Part shown: positions 1 through 7,110 of the stretch, piece after piece
Layout of the letters: the number at the start of each line of letters is the position of its first letter
Position numbering within the stretch: the stretch's first letter is position 1
Source: Lawsonibacter sp.
Lineage (GTDB): Bacteria; Bacillota; Clostridia; Oscillospirales; Oscillospiraceae
Assembly: GCA_022793355.1 (NCBI GenBank)
Contig: JAAWCR010000148.1
Coordinates: forward strand, 1 to 10,701
Length of the DNA: 10,701 nt
Direction of reading: 5' to 3'
Program-made: the position numbers and the translations under genes
Notes under the pieces: generated by a model
The model's input: only the letters and a program-made list of their open reading frames with translations
Database searches by the model: none
What the model was told of the DNA's origin: nothing

Positions 1-19
1 ATACTGGGAGGAATTATGA

Positions 20-982
20 ATGGCAACGCCTAGAGTTTTTGTCAGTTCGACTTACTATGATTTAAAGCATGTCCGAAACGATGTCAGCGATTTTATCAAA
101 AGTCTCGGCTATACTCCGGTTATGCACGATAAGGGCGGAGTTGCCTATACACAGACGGATACCCTGGAAAACAGCTGCTACAGCGAATTGGCGACCTGCG
201 ACATTGTTGTGTGCATCATCGGAAACCATTTTGGGACCCAATCCTCCAGCAGTAATTTTTCCATTACGATGGAGGAAGTGCGTACAGCGATAAAGAATAA
301 AAAGAAAATCTATATTTTTATTGCGCGGGATGTCTATATTGAAAACAGAACGTATATTCAAAATAAAGGCGGGGAGTTTAAACCAGCGTATGCAGACGAT
401 ATCAAAATACATCAGTTTATAGCCGAGCTGTGTGAAACGGTAAAAAACAATCCAATCGAAACGTTCGAAACCACGGCGGACATTATTGCGTCTCTGAGAA
501 GCCAGTTTGCCGGGCTGTTTCAAAATTTCCTCGCCCGGGATGCGTCTTTGACGGAATCAAAGACCGCCTATGATTTACAGGAGACAACGGAAGAGTTTAA
601 GGGGCTGCTGACAGACTTTCAGGATACGACCGAAAGAATGCTGGGAGCGTTTGAGGGAACGATTCTAACCACCAATAACACGATTCATTATCTGCGTACG
701 CTGCTTCGGATAGAGTGTTTTTATTTTACGGTTGAGGATTATATAGCGTTAGAGGAATTTCTGCAGTGTATAGGGTTTGAAGGGGACCTGGCAGGACAGG
801 ATGAGAAATATTATTTGTTTAAGAGGGCGCATGGCGACATGGTCGAGTTCTTGACCTTGAATACTGCTTTGTTTGATGCGGAGAATGAGTGGAAATTAAA
901 GCGGCTGACGCCGACTAAAGTAAAAGAACTGGTTGAGTGGAAGCTTGAAGAATCCGAAAGCAATGATGAACCGGTCGATTAA
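20..982 (+). CDS. DUF4062 (TIR-like) domain protein
   Basis: A 320-residue protein. The N-terminus (about residues 3-115) reads as a DUF4062 domain: the opening FVSSTYYDL, then the core strand CDIVVCIIGNHFG (60-72), then SITMEEVRTAI (81-91), matching the usual pattern of a beta strand with SST, a hydrophobic strand with G, and an S/T-x-x-E helix. DUF4062 is related to TIR domains and often sits at the front of NTPase or defence-type proteins. No P-loop, WD repeats or TPR follow here. Residues 120-320 are helical and unrecognised, and I see no membrane segment. The start at 20 is chosen because GGGAGG at 6-11 lies 8 bases upstream. An out-of-frame ATG at 16 opens only a five-codon frame. The gene is clearly AT-richer than its neighbours, with ATA and AGA codons, which hints at transfer. 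The domain call is firm; the cellular role is unknown. Confidence 0.85.
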   Translation: MATPRVFVSSTYYDLKHVRNDVSDFIKSLGYTPVMHDKGGVAYTQTDTLENSCYSELATCDIVVCIIGNHFGTQSSSSNFSITMEEVRTAIKNKKKIYIFIARDVYIENRTYIQNKGGEFKPAYADDIKIHQFIAELCETVKNNPIETFETTADIIASLRSQFAGLFQNFLARDASLTESKTAYDLQETTEEFKGLLTDFQDTTERMLGAFEGTILTTNNTIHYLRTLLRIECFYFTVEDYIALEEFLQCIGFEGDLAGQDEKYYLFKRAHGDMVEFLTLNTALFDAENEWKLKRLTPTKVKELVEWKLEESESNDEPVD

Positions 983-1015
983 CTGGATCCGGTGGTAATG
1001 TTTGAACTATATCCA

Positions 1016-1045
1016 GAATGATTTACGCTCTCCTGGGGCATGCTA
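1016..1045 (+). promoter_or_regulatory. Candidate sigma-G (forespore) promoter
   Basis: GAATG at 1016-1020 and CATGCTA at 1039-1045 are separated by exactly 18 bases. This fits the older sigma-G consensus GNATR-N18-CATNNTA at every specified position. Transcription would begin near 1052, about 23 bases before the start codon at 1075. No sigma-A type -35/-10 pair is visible in this gap. The match is seen in the sequence; forespore expression is inferred. Confidence 0.45.
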
Positions 1046-1074
1046 AGCCCATCCAAAACAAGGAGGTATTACCG

Positions 1075-1230
1075 ATGGGCAAGCAAAAGAAGGACAAAAA
1101 CCAGGGCCGGGACCTGCGGGGTTCCTCCCCGCTGGCCGGACAGAACCGCACCGACACCGCCACCAACGCACAGGACCCTATGGCCGATCCCCTGGAGATG
1201 CGCATGAAGCGGGAAGGGCACGATATGTGA
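1075..1230 (+). CDS. Small hydrophilic protein, possibly spore-associated
   Basis: A 51-residue protein beginning MGKQKKDKNQGRDLRG and ending REGHDM. It is very rich in K, R, D, Q and N, has no hydrophobic segment and is probably disordered. AAGGAGGT directly upstream (about 1060-1067) sits 7 bases before ATG 1075, making this the clear start even though the frame is open further upstream. I do not recognise the family. Size, composition and the sigma-G-like promoter in front suggest a minor small spore protein, but it lacks the GPR-protease motif of alpha/beta-type SASPs. It stands alone: the DUF4062 gene ends 92 bases before it, and a hairpin follows its stop. Confidence 0.7.
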   Translation: MGKQKKDKNQGRDLRGSSPLAGQNRTDTATNAQDPMADPLEMRMKREGHDM

Positions 1231-1232
1231 TA

Positions 1233-1267
1233 AATTGCCCAGGTTTTAGAAAAAGTCTGTGGCAATT
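1233..1267 (+). repeat. Inverted repeat just after the small gene
   Basis: AATTGCC at 1233-1239 is complementary to GGCAATT at 1261-1267, and CAG 1240-1242 can pair with CTG 1257-1259 around one bulged base. It starts 2 bases after the stop codon, so it may shape the 3' end of the small gene's mRNA. There is no U-run after it, so I do not call it an intrinsic terminator. Confidence 0.4.
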
Positions 1268-1368
1268 CACACATTATTCACAAAAAGTTCCAGATTTGGT
1301 GAAGAATGGGCGGGGCGGCTGTGGTACTCTATGCACAGATCAGGCAGCTGATTTGAATTTCCTTCCGA

Positions 1369-1404
1369 GGCGGCAGCCGCCGTCTCAATCCCGTCCGGGA
1401 GACC
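1369..1404. repeat. Two short GC-rich hairpins
   Basis: GGCGG-CAG-CCGCC (about 1369-1381) is followed at once by GTCTC...GAGAC (about 1382-1403), which encloses CCCG-TC-CGGG. They lie next to the larger candidate RNA structure at 1422-1533 and could be part of the same element. No T-run on either strand, so neither is a normal terminator. The rest of the 1231-1649 gap shows no convincing gene. Confidence 0.35.
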
Positions 1405-1421
1405 GCGCGCGAACCGGACAA

Positions 1422-1533
1422 ACGGTGATTGGTCTATCATAATGGCTATATCCCAACCTCACCGGCGCGAGGCAAGCGCCACACTGCTGCGGCATGGGCG
1501 ACCGCCCTGGCGCGGCAGACCAAAAATCCCCGT
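1422..1533. ncRNA. Candidate structured RNA, family not recognised
   Basis: A long closing helix pairs 1422-1435 (ACGGTGATT then GGTCT) with 1517-1533 (AGACC, then AAAAATCCCCGT): 13 of 14 positions pair, with one T/C mismatch and a three-A bulge. Inside, GCGCCA 1476-1481 pairs with TGGCGC 1508-1513, directly abutting GGGC 1496-1499 / GCCC 1504-1507. CCTC 1457-1460 pairs with GAGG 1469-1472. An alternative helix, GGCGC 1464-1468 with GCGCC 1476-1480, excludes both inner helices, as in switch-like RNAs. The structure has no G-U pairs that would decide the strand, and I see no good promoter on either side. I checked it by eye against 6S, SRP, tmRNA, RNase P, T-box and common riboswitch motifs without a match. 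It lies between two converging genes. Confidence 0.35.
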
Positions 1534-1582
1534 CCTTGGACGGTTCATAATATATCAATAACATCCTCCCTCTCTTTTTCAA

Positions 1583-1618
1583 CGCAGACGCCCGCCGGTT
1601 TTCCGGCGGGCGTCTGCG
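1583..1618 (-). terminator. Perfect 16-bp hairpin beyond the sulfatase gene
   Basis: A 16-base arm (1583-1598) is perfectly complementary to 1603-1618 around a TTTT loop. It begins 32 bases beyond the stop of the leftward sulfatase gene, where a terminator is expected. Neither side carries a real T-run (TTGAAAAAG follows in the leftward direction), so termination efficiency is uncertain. It may instead protect mRNA 3' ends or act in both directions. Confidence 0.5.
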
Positions 1619-1649
1619 TGTCTCGCGGAAGATGTTTGGAGGGGGGCGC

Positions 1650-3710
1650 TCATGGCCCCCCGACCATCCCGGCCCACTCCAAAACGAGGCGGTAATAGTC
1701 GCAGTCCAGAATCGTGGCGGAGTAGGCCACCCGGTTCTGCACCTCAGCAACCATTCCGGCCACCTCTTCCAGGTCGGGCTCCGCCCCGTCCCACCGGGTA
1801 AACTGGTCCAGGACGGAGTTGTAATAGCCGGTTTTACAGATAAAGCTGTAGTTGGAGAAGATGACCAGCGGGTCCTCGCTGGAGAGGATGTCCGAGCCCA
1901 TGATAAGCCGGGAGTCATAGTCCAGGGCAAAGAGGTTGGACAGGGTAGGCATCACGTCCAGGCTGGAGCAGTATTTGTCCACCTTGACGGCGGCGCCGGC
2001 CATATCGCCGCTCCAGAGGATCAGGGTATTTTGGAAAATCTCAAAGACGGGGTCCACTTCATGGCCCAGCAGCTCGCTGTACTGCTCGTCGGTGAGCCCG
2101 TAGGGGTAGTGGTCAGCGGACAGGACAATTACCGTGTCGTCCAGCTTGCCAGCCTCCTCCAGCTGGCGCAGCAGGCTCTCCATGGCCAGCTCCAGCTCCA
2201 TCTGGCAGGCCAGATAGCACCGGGTCTCCTCGCTGTAGGGCAGATCGGCCACCGCGTCCCAGTGGCGGGCGGACATAGCGTTGTGTTCCAGGGTGTAGTT
2301 CAGGTGTCCGCTGACGGTGAGGCAGTAGACCATAAACTTATCCTCGTGGACGAACTTGGGTACAATGGCCTGCATCATCTCCAGGTCGGAGGGGGGCCAG
2401 ACCTCCTCCAGCTCCAGTCCCTGGCCGATGGCATAGTAGTCATAGCCCATATTGGGGTGGGACTTGTCCCGGTCGTAGTAGCTGTAGAGGTAGTCGTGGA
2501 AGGCGAAGGTGGCGTAGCCCTTCTTGCGGAACTGATTGCCCAGGGCGAAGGGCATATAGTTTTCCGAGGACAGGGAGTAGCTCCACACCCCGGATTTGGG
2601 GATCAGCCCGGTGGTGGTGACATACTCCCCGTCGGAGGTGGACACCCCCCACAAAGGGGTATAGAAGTTGTCAAAGACGAAGCCCTGGTGGGACAGCTGC
2701 CACAGGGTGGGGGTACGTTCCGGATCCATCGCCAGGGTGGAGAAGCCCTCCGCCACAATCCAGATAAGGTTTTTGCCTTGAAAATAGCCTGTCCACAGGT
2801 TTTCCGGGGCGGGATCGCGCTGGGAAAACCACAAATGGGCACTTTTCAGCCCCTCGTCCTTCTCGTGCTCGATCAGAGTGTCAAAGTCGATGGGCAGGGT
2901 GTGGTAGCCTGGAACGGGTTCGGGCTGGATCACGCTGCCGCTGGGGGACGGGGCGTCGTCCGGGGGCAGGGTGGGCTCCAGGTCGGGCGGGGCCTTGTCG
3001 GGATCGGGTTCCGGAAGCTGCTCCGGTTCGTCGGGCTTGATTCCAAACAGCACCCGGCTCAGCTCCAGCTGAGTCTGGGTGAATACGCCAAAATTCTGAA
3101 CCTCCAATTCCGGGGTGGCGGTGCGGTAATAGATGTACCGCAGGGAGAGCACCCCGCCGCCGCACAGCAGCACCAGTCCCATGGACACAAGCTGAACGGC
3201 GGCGGCCATGGCCGCCCACCGCAGGCTCCGGCTTCTGCCGGAGCCTGCGCCTGCGGGAATCAATCGCTTCCGAAAGATCAGCGCCAGAATGGTAGGAGCC
3301 GCCAGCATTAGAATGGGAAACCAATTGGCCAATACGTTGCCCACCGCCATCTCGCCGAAGGACTGGGCCACCATTGCCATTTTGGTCAGGGAGAAGATGG
3401 AGAGGAAGGTTTTGAACATGTGGTAATACACCATCTGCGTGCCCACCCAGACAGAGACCAAGGCGGTGAGCGCCGGCAGCAGGATGCGGCCCCAGTGGGC
3501 GGGCAGGCCGCCGCACAGCACCCCCAGCAGCAGGGCAGGGGGCAGGGTGAACAAAAAGGTAAAAACCGCGCCCTCCGGCAGAAGGGTCCGGAAGCAATAT
3601 ACCTTCAAAAACAGCTCCTCGCAGTAAATAACCGCCAGGAAAAAGAGGGAGGGGAGGGCCAAAGGCCGCCACAGCTTCCACAGGGAGGGGACGGATGTTT
3701 CATTGTCCAA
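1650..3710 (-). CDS. LtaS-like membrane sulfatase (phosphoglycerol transferase family)
   Basis: A 686-residue protein with the layout of lipoteichoic acid synthase: five N-terminal membrane helices (about residues 16-37, 48-68, 75-97, 126-146, 164-189), a Pro/Asp/Glu-rich linker (about 225-270), then an extracellular alkaline-phosphatase-fold domain. Expected LtaS-type active-site features are visible: the metal-ligand Glu in IVAEGF (E321), the nucleophile Thr in STSDGEY (T358), the His in VSGHLNY (H469) and the Asp-His pair in SADHYPY (D533/H534). LtaS enzymes move glycerol-phosphate from phosphatidylglycerol to a growing polymer; the substrate here may differ. The start is TTG at 3710, because GGAGGTGA precedes it at good spacing; a GTG at 3725 has no such site. 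It is transcribed alone from its own promoter. Family confidence is high, exact substrate unknown. Confidence 0.9.
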   Translation of the reverse strand: MDNETSVPSLWKLWRPLALPSLFFLAVIYCEELFLKVYCFRTLLPEGAVFTFLFTLPPALLLGVLCGGLPAHWGRILLPALTALVSVWVGTQMVYYHMFKTFLSIFSLTKMAMVAQSFGEMAVGNVLANWFPILMLAAPTILALIFRKRLIPAGAGSGRSRSLRWAAMAAAVQLVSMGLVLLCGGGVLSLRYIYYRTATPELEVQNFGVFTQTQLELSRVLFGIKPDEPEQLPEPDPDKAPPDLEPTLPPDDAPSPSGSVIQPEPVPGYHTLPIDFDTLIEHEKDEGLKSAHLWFSQRDPAPENLWTGYFQGKNLIWIVAEGFSTLAMDPERTPTLWQLSHQGFVFDNFYTPLWGVSTSDGEYVTTTGLIPKSGVWSYSLSSENYMPFALGNQFRKKGYATFAFHDYLYSYYDRDKSHPNMGYDYYAIGQGLELEEVWPPSDLEMMQAIVPKFVHEDKFMVYCLTVSGHLNYTLEHNAMSARHWDAVADLPYSEETRCYLACQMELELAMESLLRQLEEAGKLDDTVIVLSADHYPYGLTDEQYSELLGHEVDPVFEIFQNTLILWSGDMAGAAVKVDKYCSSLDVMPTLSNLFALDYDSRLIMGSDILSSEDPLVIFSNYSFICKTGYYNSVLDQFTRWDGAEPDLEEVAGMVAEVQNRVAYSATILDCDYYRLVLEWAGMVGGP

Positions 3711-3763
3711 GTTAATCACCTCCACAGACGGGGACGGCGCGGGCTGCCCCTTTATTGTGAACC

Positions 3764-3792
3764 ATTTTACTGGATTACCCCCTGCTTGTCAA
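3764..3792 (-). promoter_or_regulatory. Sigma-A promoter of the LtaS-like gene
   Basis: On the minus strand, TTGACA (3792-3787), a 17-base spacer and TAAAAT (3769-3764) form a near-consensus housekeeping promoter. Transcription would start near 3757, giving a leader of about 47 bases before the TTG start at 3710. Confidence 0.85.
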
Positions 3793-3880
3793 CGGCAGGC
3801 ACTGGAACGCTGTTATACATTGCTGCGAAAATGAGCGGTATATTCATGCGGATTTTGTGCATAACCACCAATTAATTTTC

Positions 3881-3909
3881 TTGAAAAAAGTGGATAAATC
3901 TGATATGAT
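3881..3909 (+). promoter_or_regulatory. Sigma-A promoter of the cstA operon
   Basis: TTGAAA (3881-3886), a 17-base spacer and TATGAT (3904-3909). Transcription would start near 3916, about 56 bases before the GTG start at 3972. It diverges from the sulfatase promoter with about 90 bases between them, so the two could share regulator binding. Confidence 0.85.
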
Positions 3910-3917
3910 AACTCTGC

Positions 3918-3935
3918 TTCATAATTTATTCATAA
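3918..3935 (+). repeat. Direct repeat TTCATAA, possible operator
   Basis: TTCATAA occurs at 3918-3924 and again at 3929-3935, an 11-base period or about one helical turn, exactly at the predicted transcription start of the cstA operon. Such a pair could be a regulator site, but the area is AT-rich and no named regulator is evident. Confidence 0.3.
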
Positions 3936-3971
3936 AGTCCCGGCAGAAGGCCGGAGAGAGGGAGGAACGCT

Positions 3972-4490
3972 GTGTCCCAGCTGAGCGAAGTGGTACTGGA
4001 AAAGTTGAAAAGGGCCTATACCGCCTACTACGACGTGGAGGAGATCGATGACGGCACAGCGCTCAAGGCCCGTTGCGACTATCACATACGGGACAGCCAG
4101 TATGTTCTGGTGAAGAAGGCAGAGCTGTGGGCGGCAGAGAGCCACGAATATCTTTATCTGTGGGACGCGGGGGAGCTGAGCGCCGGCGGGGTGGAGGAAA
4201 TTTTCAGCCGCACCCTGGCCGACGGCGAGCCCCGGGTACGCCCCCACGCCCAGCATATGTATACCTACCTGACCGCCGTAGCACTGTGCGACAGCGCCCG
4301 GCCGGACGCTTTGGCGCGGCTGAAAAAGCTGAAGAAGCGCCGGGAATTTAAGCTATCGCTCCATGGATGGATGGAGTTTCGAATAGCCGCCGTGGACCTG
4401 TCCACCGGCGAAATTACCGTCAACCGGGCCGGGAGAGCCTTGGTAAAGGACCTGAAACGGCTGACGGACCGCGCAATTCACAATCATTAA
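3972..4490 (+). CDS. Uncharacterised protein co-transcribed with cstA
   Basis: A 172-residue soluble protein with no signal peptide or membrane segment. The start is GTG at 3972, with GGAGG at 3961-3965 six bases upstream; no in-frame ATG nearby has a comparable site. The sequence is mixed alpha/beta: a helical N-terminus (SEVVLEKLKRAY), a strand-rich middle (CDYHIRDSQYVLVKKAELW, about 35-53), a helix, and a C-terminus with WMEFRIAAVDLSTGEI (about 132-147) followed by a basic helix. I see no catalytic motif. The next gene, cstA, starts 19 bases after its stop, and a good sigma-A promoter lies in front, so the two are very likely one operon. A role linked to CstA (sensing or regulating uptake) is a guess from position only. 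Confidence 0.85.
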   Translation: MSQLSEVVLEKLKRAYTAYYDVEEIDDGTALKARCDYHIRDSQYVLVKKAELWAAESHEYLYLWDAGELSAGGVEEIFSRTLADGEPRVRPHAQHMYTYLTAVALCDSARPDALARLKKLKKRREFKLSLHGWMEFRIAAVDLSTGEITVNRAGRALVKDLKRLTDRAIHNH

Positions 4491-4509
4491 GGAGAGGAGA
4501 AAACAATTT

Positions 4510-6270
4510 ATGAATGCAGTATTGGTACTTCTGGTTGGCTGCGCCATACTGATTGCCGGCTACGTTTTCTACGGAAAATGGCTGAGCGAGCAGTGGGGCG
4601 TGGACGACACCAAGACTACTCCAGCTCATGAGCTGGAGGATGGCATGGACTATGTCCCTGCCAAAGCCCCCGTCCTGATGGGACACCATTTTTCCTCCAT
4701 CGCCGGCGCCGGCCCCATTAACGGCCCCATTCAGGCGGCCGTGTTCGGCTGGGTGCCTGTGGTGCTGTGGGTCCTGATTGGCGGCATCTTCTTCGGTGCT
4801 GTCCATGACTACGGGGCTCTGTTCGCCTCCATCCGCCACAAGGGCCAGTCCATCGGCGAGGTCATCTCCGCCAACATCGGCCGGCGGGCCAAGAAGCTCT
4901 TCCTGATCTTCTCTTACCTGACCCTGATCCTGGTGGTGGCTGCCTTTGCCGCCATTGTGGCGGATACCTTTAAGGCCACCTATGGCGAGGACGGCGCGCT
5001 GAATGTAGAGGCTTCCGCCGCCAACGCCTCTGTGGCTATGGTCTCCGTTCTGTTTATTGTTATGGCCATCCTGTTTGGCATTCTGGTTTACCGCCGCGGC
5101 GCGCCCCTGTCGGTGGCTACCGTTGCCGGCGTGATTGGCATCATCGTCTGTCTGGTGATTGGCCTGAACTTCCACCCCATCTACCTGAGCAAGGATGTTT
5201 GGATGTGGATTATCGGCGCGTATATTCTGGTGGCTTCGGTGGCCCCGGTGTGGATTCTGCTCCAGCCCCGTGACTATCTCAGCTCCTTCCTGCTCTACGG
5301 CATGATGATCATTGCCTTCGTGGGCATCCTGGGCGCTGGCGTAATGGGCCAGAACACCAGCCTGGATATGCCCGCCTTCACCGGCTGGACCGACACCATG
5401 ACCGTCAGCGGCACCGGAGCTCCCGCCTCCCTGGGCACTGTGTTCCCCGCCCTGTTTATCACCATCGCCTGCGGCGCGATTTCCGGCTTCCACTCCCTGG
5501 TGGGCTCCGGCACCACCTCCAAGCAGCTGGATCACGAGCGGGACGCAAAGCCCATCGCCTACGGCGGTATGCTTATTGAGTGTGCTCTGGCTCTGATCTC
5601 TCTGTGCGCCGTGGCCTTCGTGTGGAACCGCTACTCCCTGAACTTCGGGGAGGAGGGCTTCCTCCGCGCTCCCACCCAGGTGTTCGCCACCGGCCTGGCC
5701 GGCATGGTGGCCACCATTCCCGGCCTGGCCGCCGTTGAGAGCGTGGTGCGCACCCTGCTGATTCTTACTGTCTCCGCCTTCTGCCTCACCTCCCTGGACA
5801 CCGCCACCCGTCTGGCCCGTTACATGTTCCAGGAGTTCTGGCTGGAGCCCGGGCAGACCTATAAGGACGTCTCCGGCTACAAGGCTGTGCTGGCCAACCC
5901 CTACATCGCCACCGCCATCACCGTGGTGCTGGGCGTGGCTCTGGGTATGAACGGCTACAGCGTGATCTGGCCTCTGTTCGGCGCCGCCAACCAGCTTCTG
6001 GCCGGCCTGGGTCTGCTGGCCGTCTGCGCCTGGCTGGGCAACATCGGCAAGAACAACAAGATGTTCTATATCCCCATGATCTTTATGCTGGTGGTTACCA
6101 TCTGCTCCCTGTGCCAGACCATCATGGGCCGGTTCAAGGCGATCTTTGCCGGTAGCGCCGCTTTTGCCACCTATGTTCAGGGCATTCTGGCCGTGGTTCT
6201 GGTGGTCCTGGCCGTGGTCCTGGCCATCGAGGGCATTCAGACCGTTTTTGGCGGCAAGAAGAAAGCCTGA
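4510..6270 (+). CDS. cstA: CstA family transporter (carbon starvation protein A)
   Basis: A 586-residue, multi-helix inner membrane protein. The CstA signature is clear at residues 45-76: GMDYVPAKAPVLMGHHFSSI followed by AGAGPINGPI. Other family stretches follow: FFGAVHDYGALFASIRHKG (about 94-112) and GFHSLVGSGTTSKQL later. CstA proteins take up peptides, and relatives such as BtsT take up pyruvate, so both substrates are possible. It is shorter than the roughly 700-residue E. coli protein, mainly from a shorter C-terminal part, which is common in Gram-positives. GGAGAGGAG at 4491-4499 lies 10 bases before ATG 4510. It is the second gene of a two-gene unit and is followed by a hairpin terminator. 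No LytTR two-component pair or ybdD-type small gene is adjacent, unlike in some genomes. Confidence 0.95.
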   Translation: MNAVLVLLVGCAILIAGYVFYGKWLSEQWGVDDTKTTPAHELEDGMDYVPAKAPVLMGHHFSSIAGAGPINGPIQAAVFGWVPVVLWVLIGGIFFGAVHDYGALFASIRHKGQSIGEVISANIGRRAKKLFLIFSYLTLILVVAAFAAIVADTFKATYGEDGALNVEASAANASVAMVSVLFIVMAILFGILVYRRGAPLSVATVAGVIGIIVCLVIGLNFHPIYLSKDVWMWIIGAYILVASVAPVWILLQPRDYLSSFLLYGMMIIAFVGILGAGVMGQNTSLDMPAFTGWTDTMTVSGTGAPASLGTVFPALFITIACGAISGFHSLVGSGTTSKQLDHERDAKPIAYGGMLIECALALISLCAVAFVWNRYSLNFGEEGFLRAPTQVFATGLAGMVATIPGLAAVESVVRTLLILTVSAFCLTSLDTATRLARYMFQEFWLEPGQTYKDVSGYKAVLANPYIATAITVVLGVALGMNGYSVIWPLFGAANQLLAGLGLLAVCAWLGNIGKNNKMFYIPMIFMLVVTICSLCQTIMGRFKAIFAGSAAFATYVQGILAVVLVVLAVVLAIEGIQTVFGGKKKA

Positions 6271-6298
6271 CCATCCCTGTTCCATCCAAACAGAGCAA

Positions 6299-6330
6299 AA
6301 AGCGGGTCCGGAATACCGGGCCCGCTTTCT
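6299..6330 (+). terminator. Terminator after cstA
   Basis: AGCGGGTCCGG (6301-6311) pairs with CCGGGCCCGCT (6316-6326) around a short AATA loop, with one U-G pair, and flanking AA/TT extends the stem. The tail TTTCT is short. It starts about 30 bases after the cstA stop. Confidence 0.7.
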
Positions 6331-6332
6331 GA

Positions 6333-6361
6333 TTGCCTACAAACAGGCTTTATGGTATACT
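6333..6361 (+). promoter_or_regulatory. Sigma-A promoter of the TIGR01906 gene
   Basis: TTGCCT (6333-6338), a 17-base spacer and TATACT (6356-6361), directly downstream of the cstA terminator. Predicted start near 6368, about 43 bases before ATG 6411. Confidence 0.65.
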
Positions 6362-6410
6362 GCAAAGGTGAGCGCAGGCTGCCCCTACAAATCAAGCCGA
6401 AGGTGATACT

Positions 6411-7067
6411 ATGAAAACCAGCAAGCCGCTGTCTGTTGTGCTGTCCGTTTTGATTGCCCTGGTGGTGCTGACCGGCTCCATTGCCGTGCCGCTGCTGTGC
6501 CGCCCCTTCTACTACGCCCACATCGGGCCCATGAATCTGACCTCCTACGGCTTGACGGAGGGGGAAATTAAAACCGCCTACGACGAGATGATGGACTTTT
6601 GCCTGGGGAAACGGACGGACTTCTCCGCCGGGGTGCTGGCCTTTTCCCCCTCTGGGGCGGACCACTTCGCCGATGTGCGGGGGCTGTTTCTTCTGGACCT
6701 GCGGGTGCTGAACTTTGCTGTGATGAGCCTGAGCTTCCTGCTGGGCTGGTGTTTGGTGGGAAAGGTGCGCCCACACCGTTTCCTGGGCCGGGGGCCCGGC
6801 CTGTGGGCGGCGGCGGGGCTGGGGGCGACGTTTCTGGCGGTGGGCGGGCTGGCCGCCCTGGACTTCGACCGGGCCTTCGTCATTTTTCACAGTATCTTTT
6901 TTCCGGGAAAGGATAACTGGATATTCGACTGGCGGACCGACCCCATTATTTTATTCCTGCCGCAGGACTTTTTCCGCAACTGCGCCCTTTTGATTTTGGC
7001 GCTGCTGCTGTTCTGGTGCGCCACTCTGCTCGCGGCCGACTGGCGGATGAGGCGGAGAGGGGAATAA
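6411..7067 (+). CDS. TIGR01906 (DUF1461) integral membrane protein
   Basis: A 218-residue membrane protein with helices at about residues 7-29, 98-118, 130-150 and 188-208. The family hallmark is in the C-terminal half: FHSIFFPGKDNWIF (159-172), then DPIILFLPQDFF (177-188). The loop between helices 1 and 2 (30-97), with GLTEGEI and a short helix, is also typical of the family. The biochemical function is unknown in any organism I can name. AAGGTGAT at 6400-6407 precedes ATG 6411. It has its own promoter and appears monocistronic; no clear terminator follows before the next promoter at 7111. Family assignment is confident. Confidence 0.9.
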   Translation: MKTSKPLSVVLSVLIALVVLTGSIAVPLLCRPFYYAHIGPMNLTSYGLTEGEIKTAYDEMMDFCLGKRTDFSAGVLAFSPSGADHFADVRGLFLLDLRVLNFAVMSLSFLLGWCLVGKVRPHRFLGRGPGLWAAAGLGATFLAVGGLAALDFDRAFVIFHSIFFPGKDNWIFDWRTDPIILFLPQDFFRNCALLILALLLFWCATLLAADWRMRRRGE

Positions 7068-7110
7068 ATTTGTATAAATCGCAAATTCTAAAAAAACCGT
7101 CCGGCCCCTC

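Noticed and set aside
16..33. Five-codon frame starting at ATG 16, overlapping the DUF4062 start
   Set aside because: Spacing to GGGAGG is only 4 bases and the frame ends at once; more likely chance overlap than a regulatory upstream ORF.
1385..1567. Minus-strand frame that could start at ATG 1567 (about 59 residues) after GGGAGG
   Set aside because: GGGAGG abuts the ATG with no spacer, the frame overlaps the candidate RNA helices, and the peptide has no recognisable pattern. Kept as RNA rather than protein.
1632..3311. A 559-codon open frame on the plus strand, antisense to the sulfatase gene
   Set aside because: Composition is dominated by G, V, Q, H typical of the reverse reading of a GC-rich gene; the minus-strand frame has five membrane helices and all LtaS-type active-site residues.
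3856..3897. DnaA-box-like words TGTGCATAA (3856-3864) and AGTGGATAA (3889-3897), plus TTATTCACA at 1273-1281
   Set aside because: Scattered single near-matches, no cluster, no dnaA/dnaN/gyr neighbours and no AT-rich unwinding element; the second lies inside a promoter spacer.
4420..6285. A 621-codon open frame antisense to cstA, and a similar 482-codon frame antisense to uraA (7233-8681)
   Set aside because: Both are His/Gly/Gln-rich shadows of well-recognised transporters and lack ribosome sites and domain patterns.
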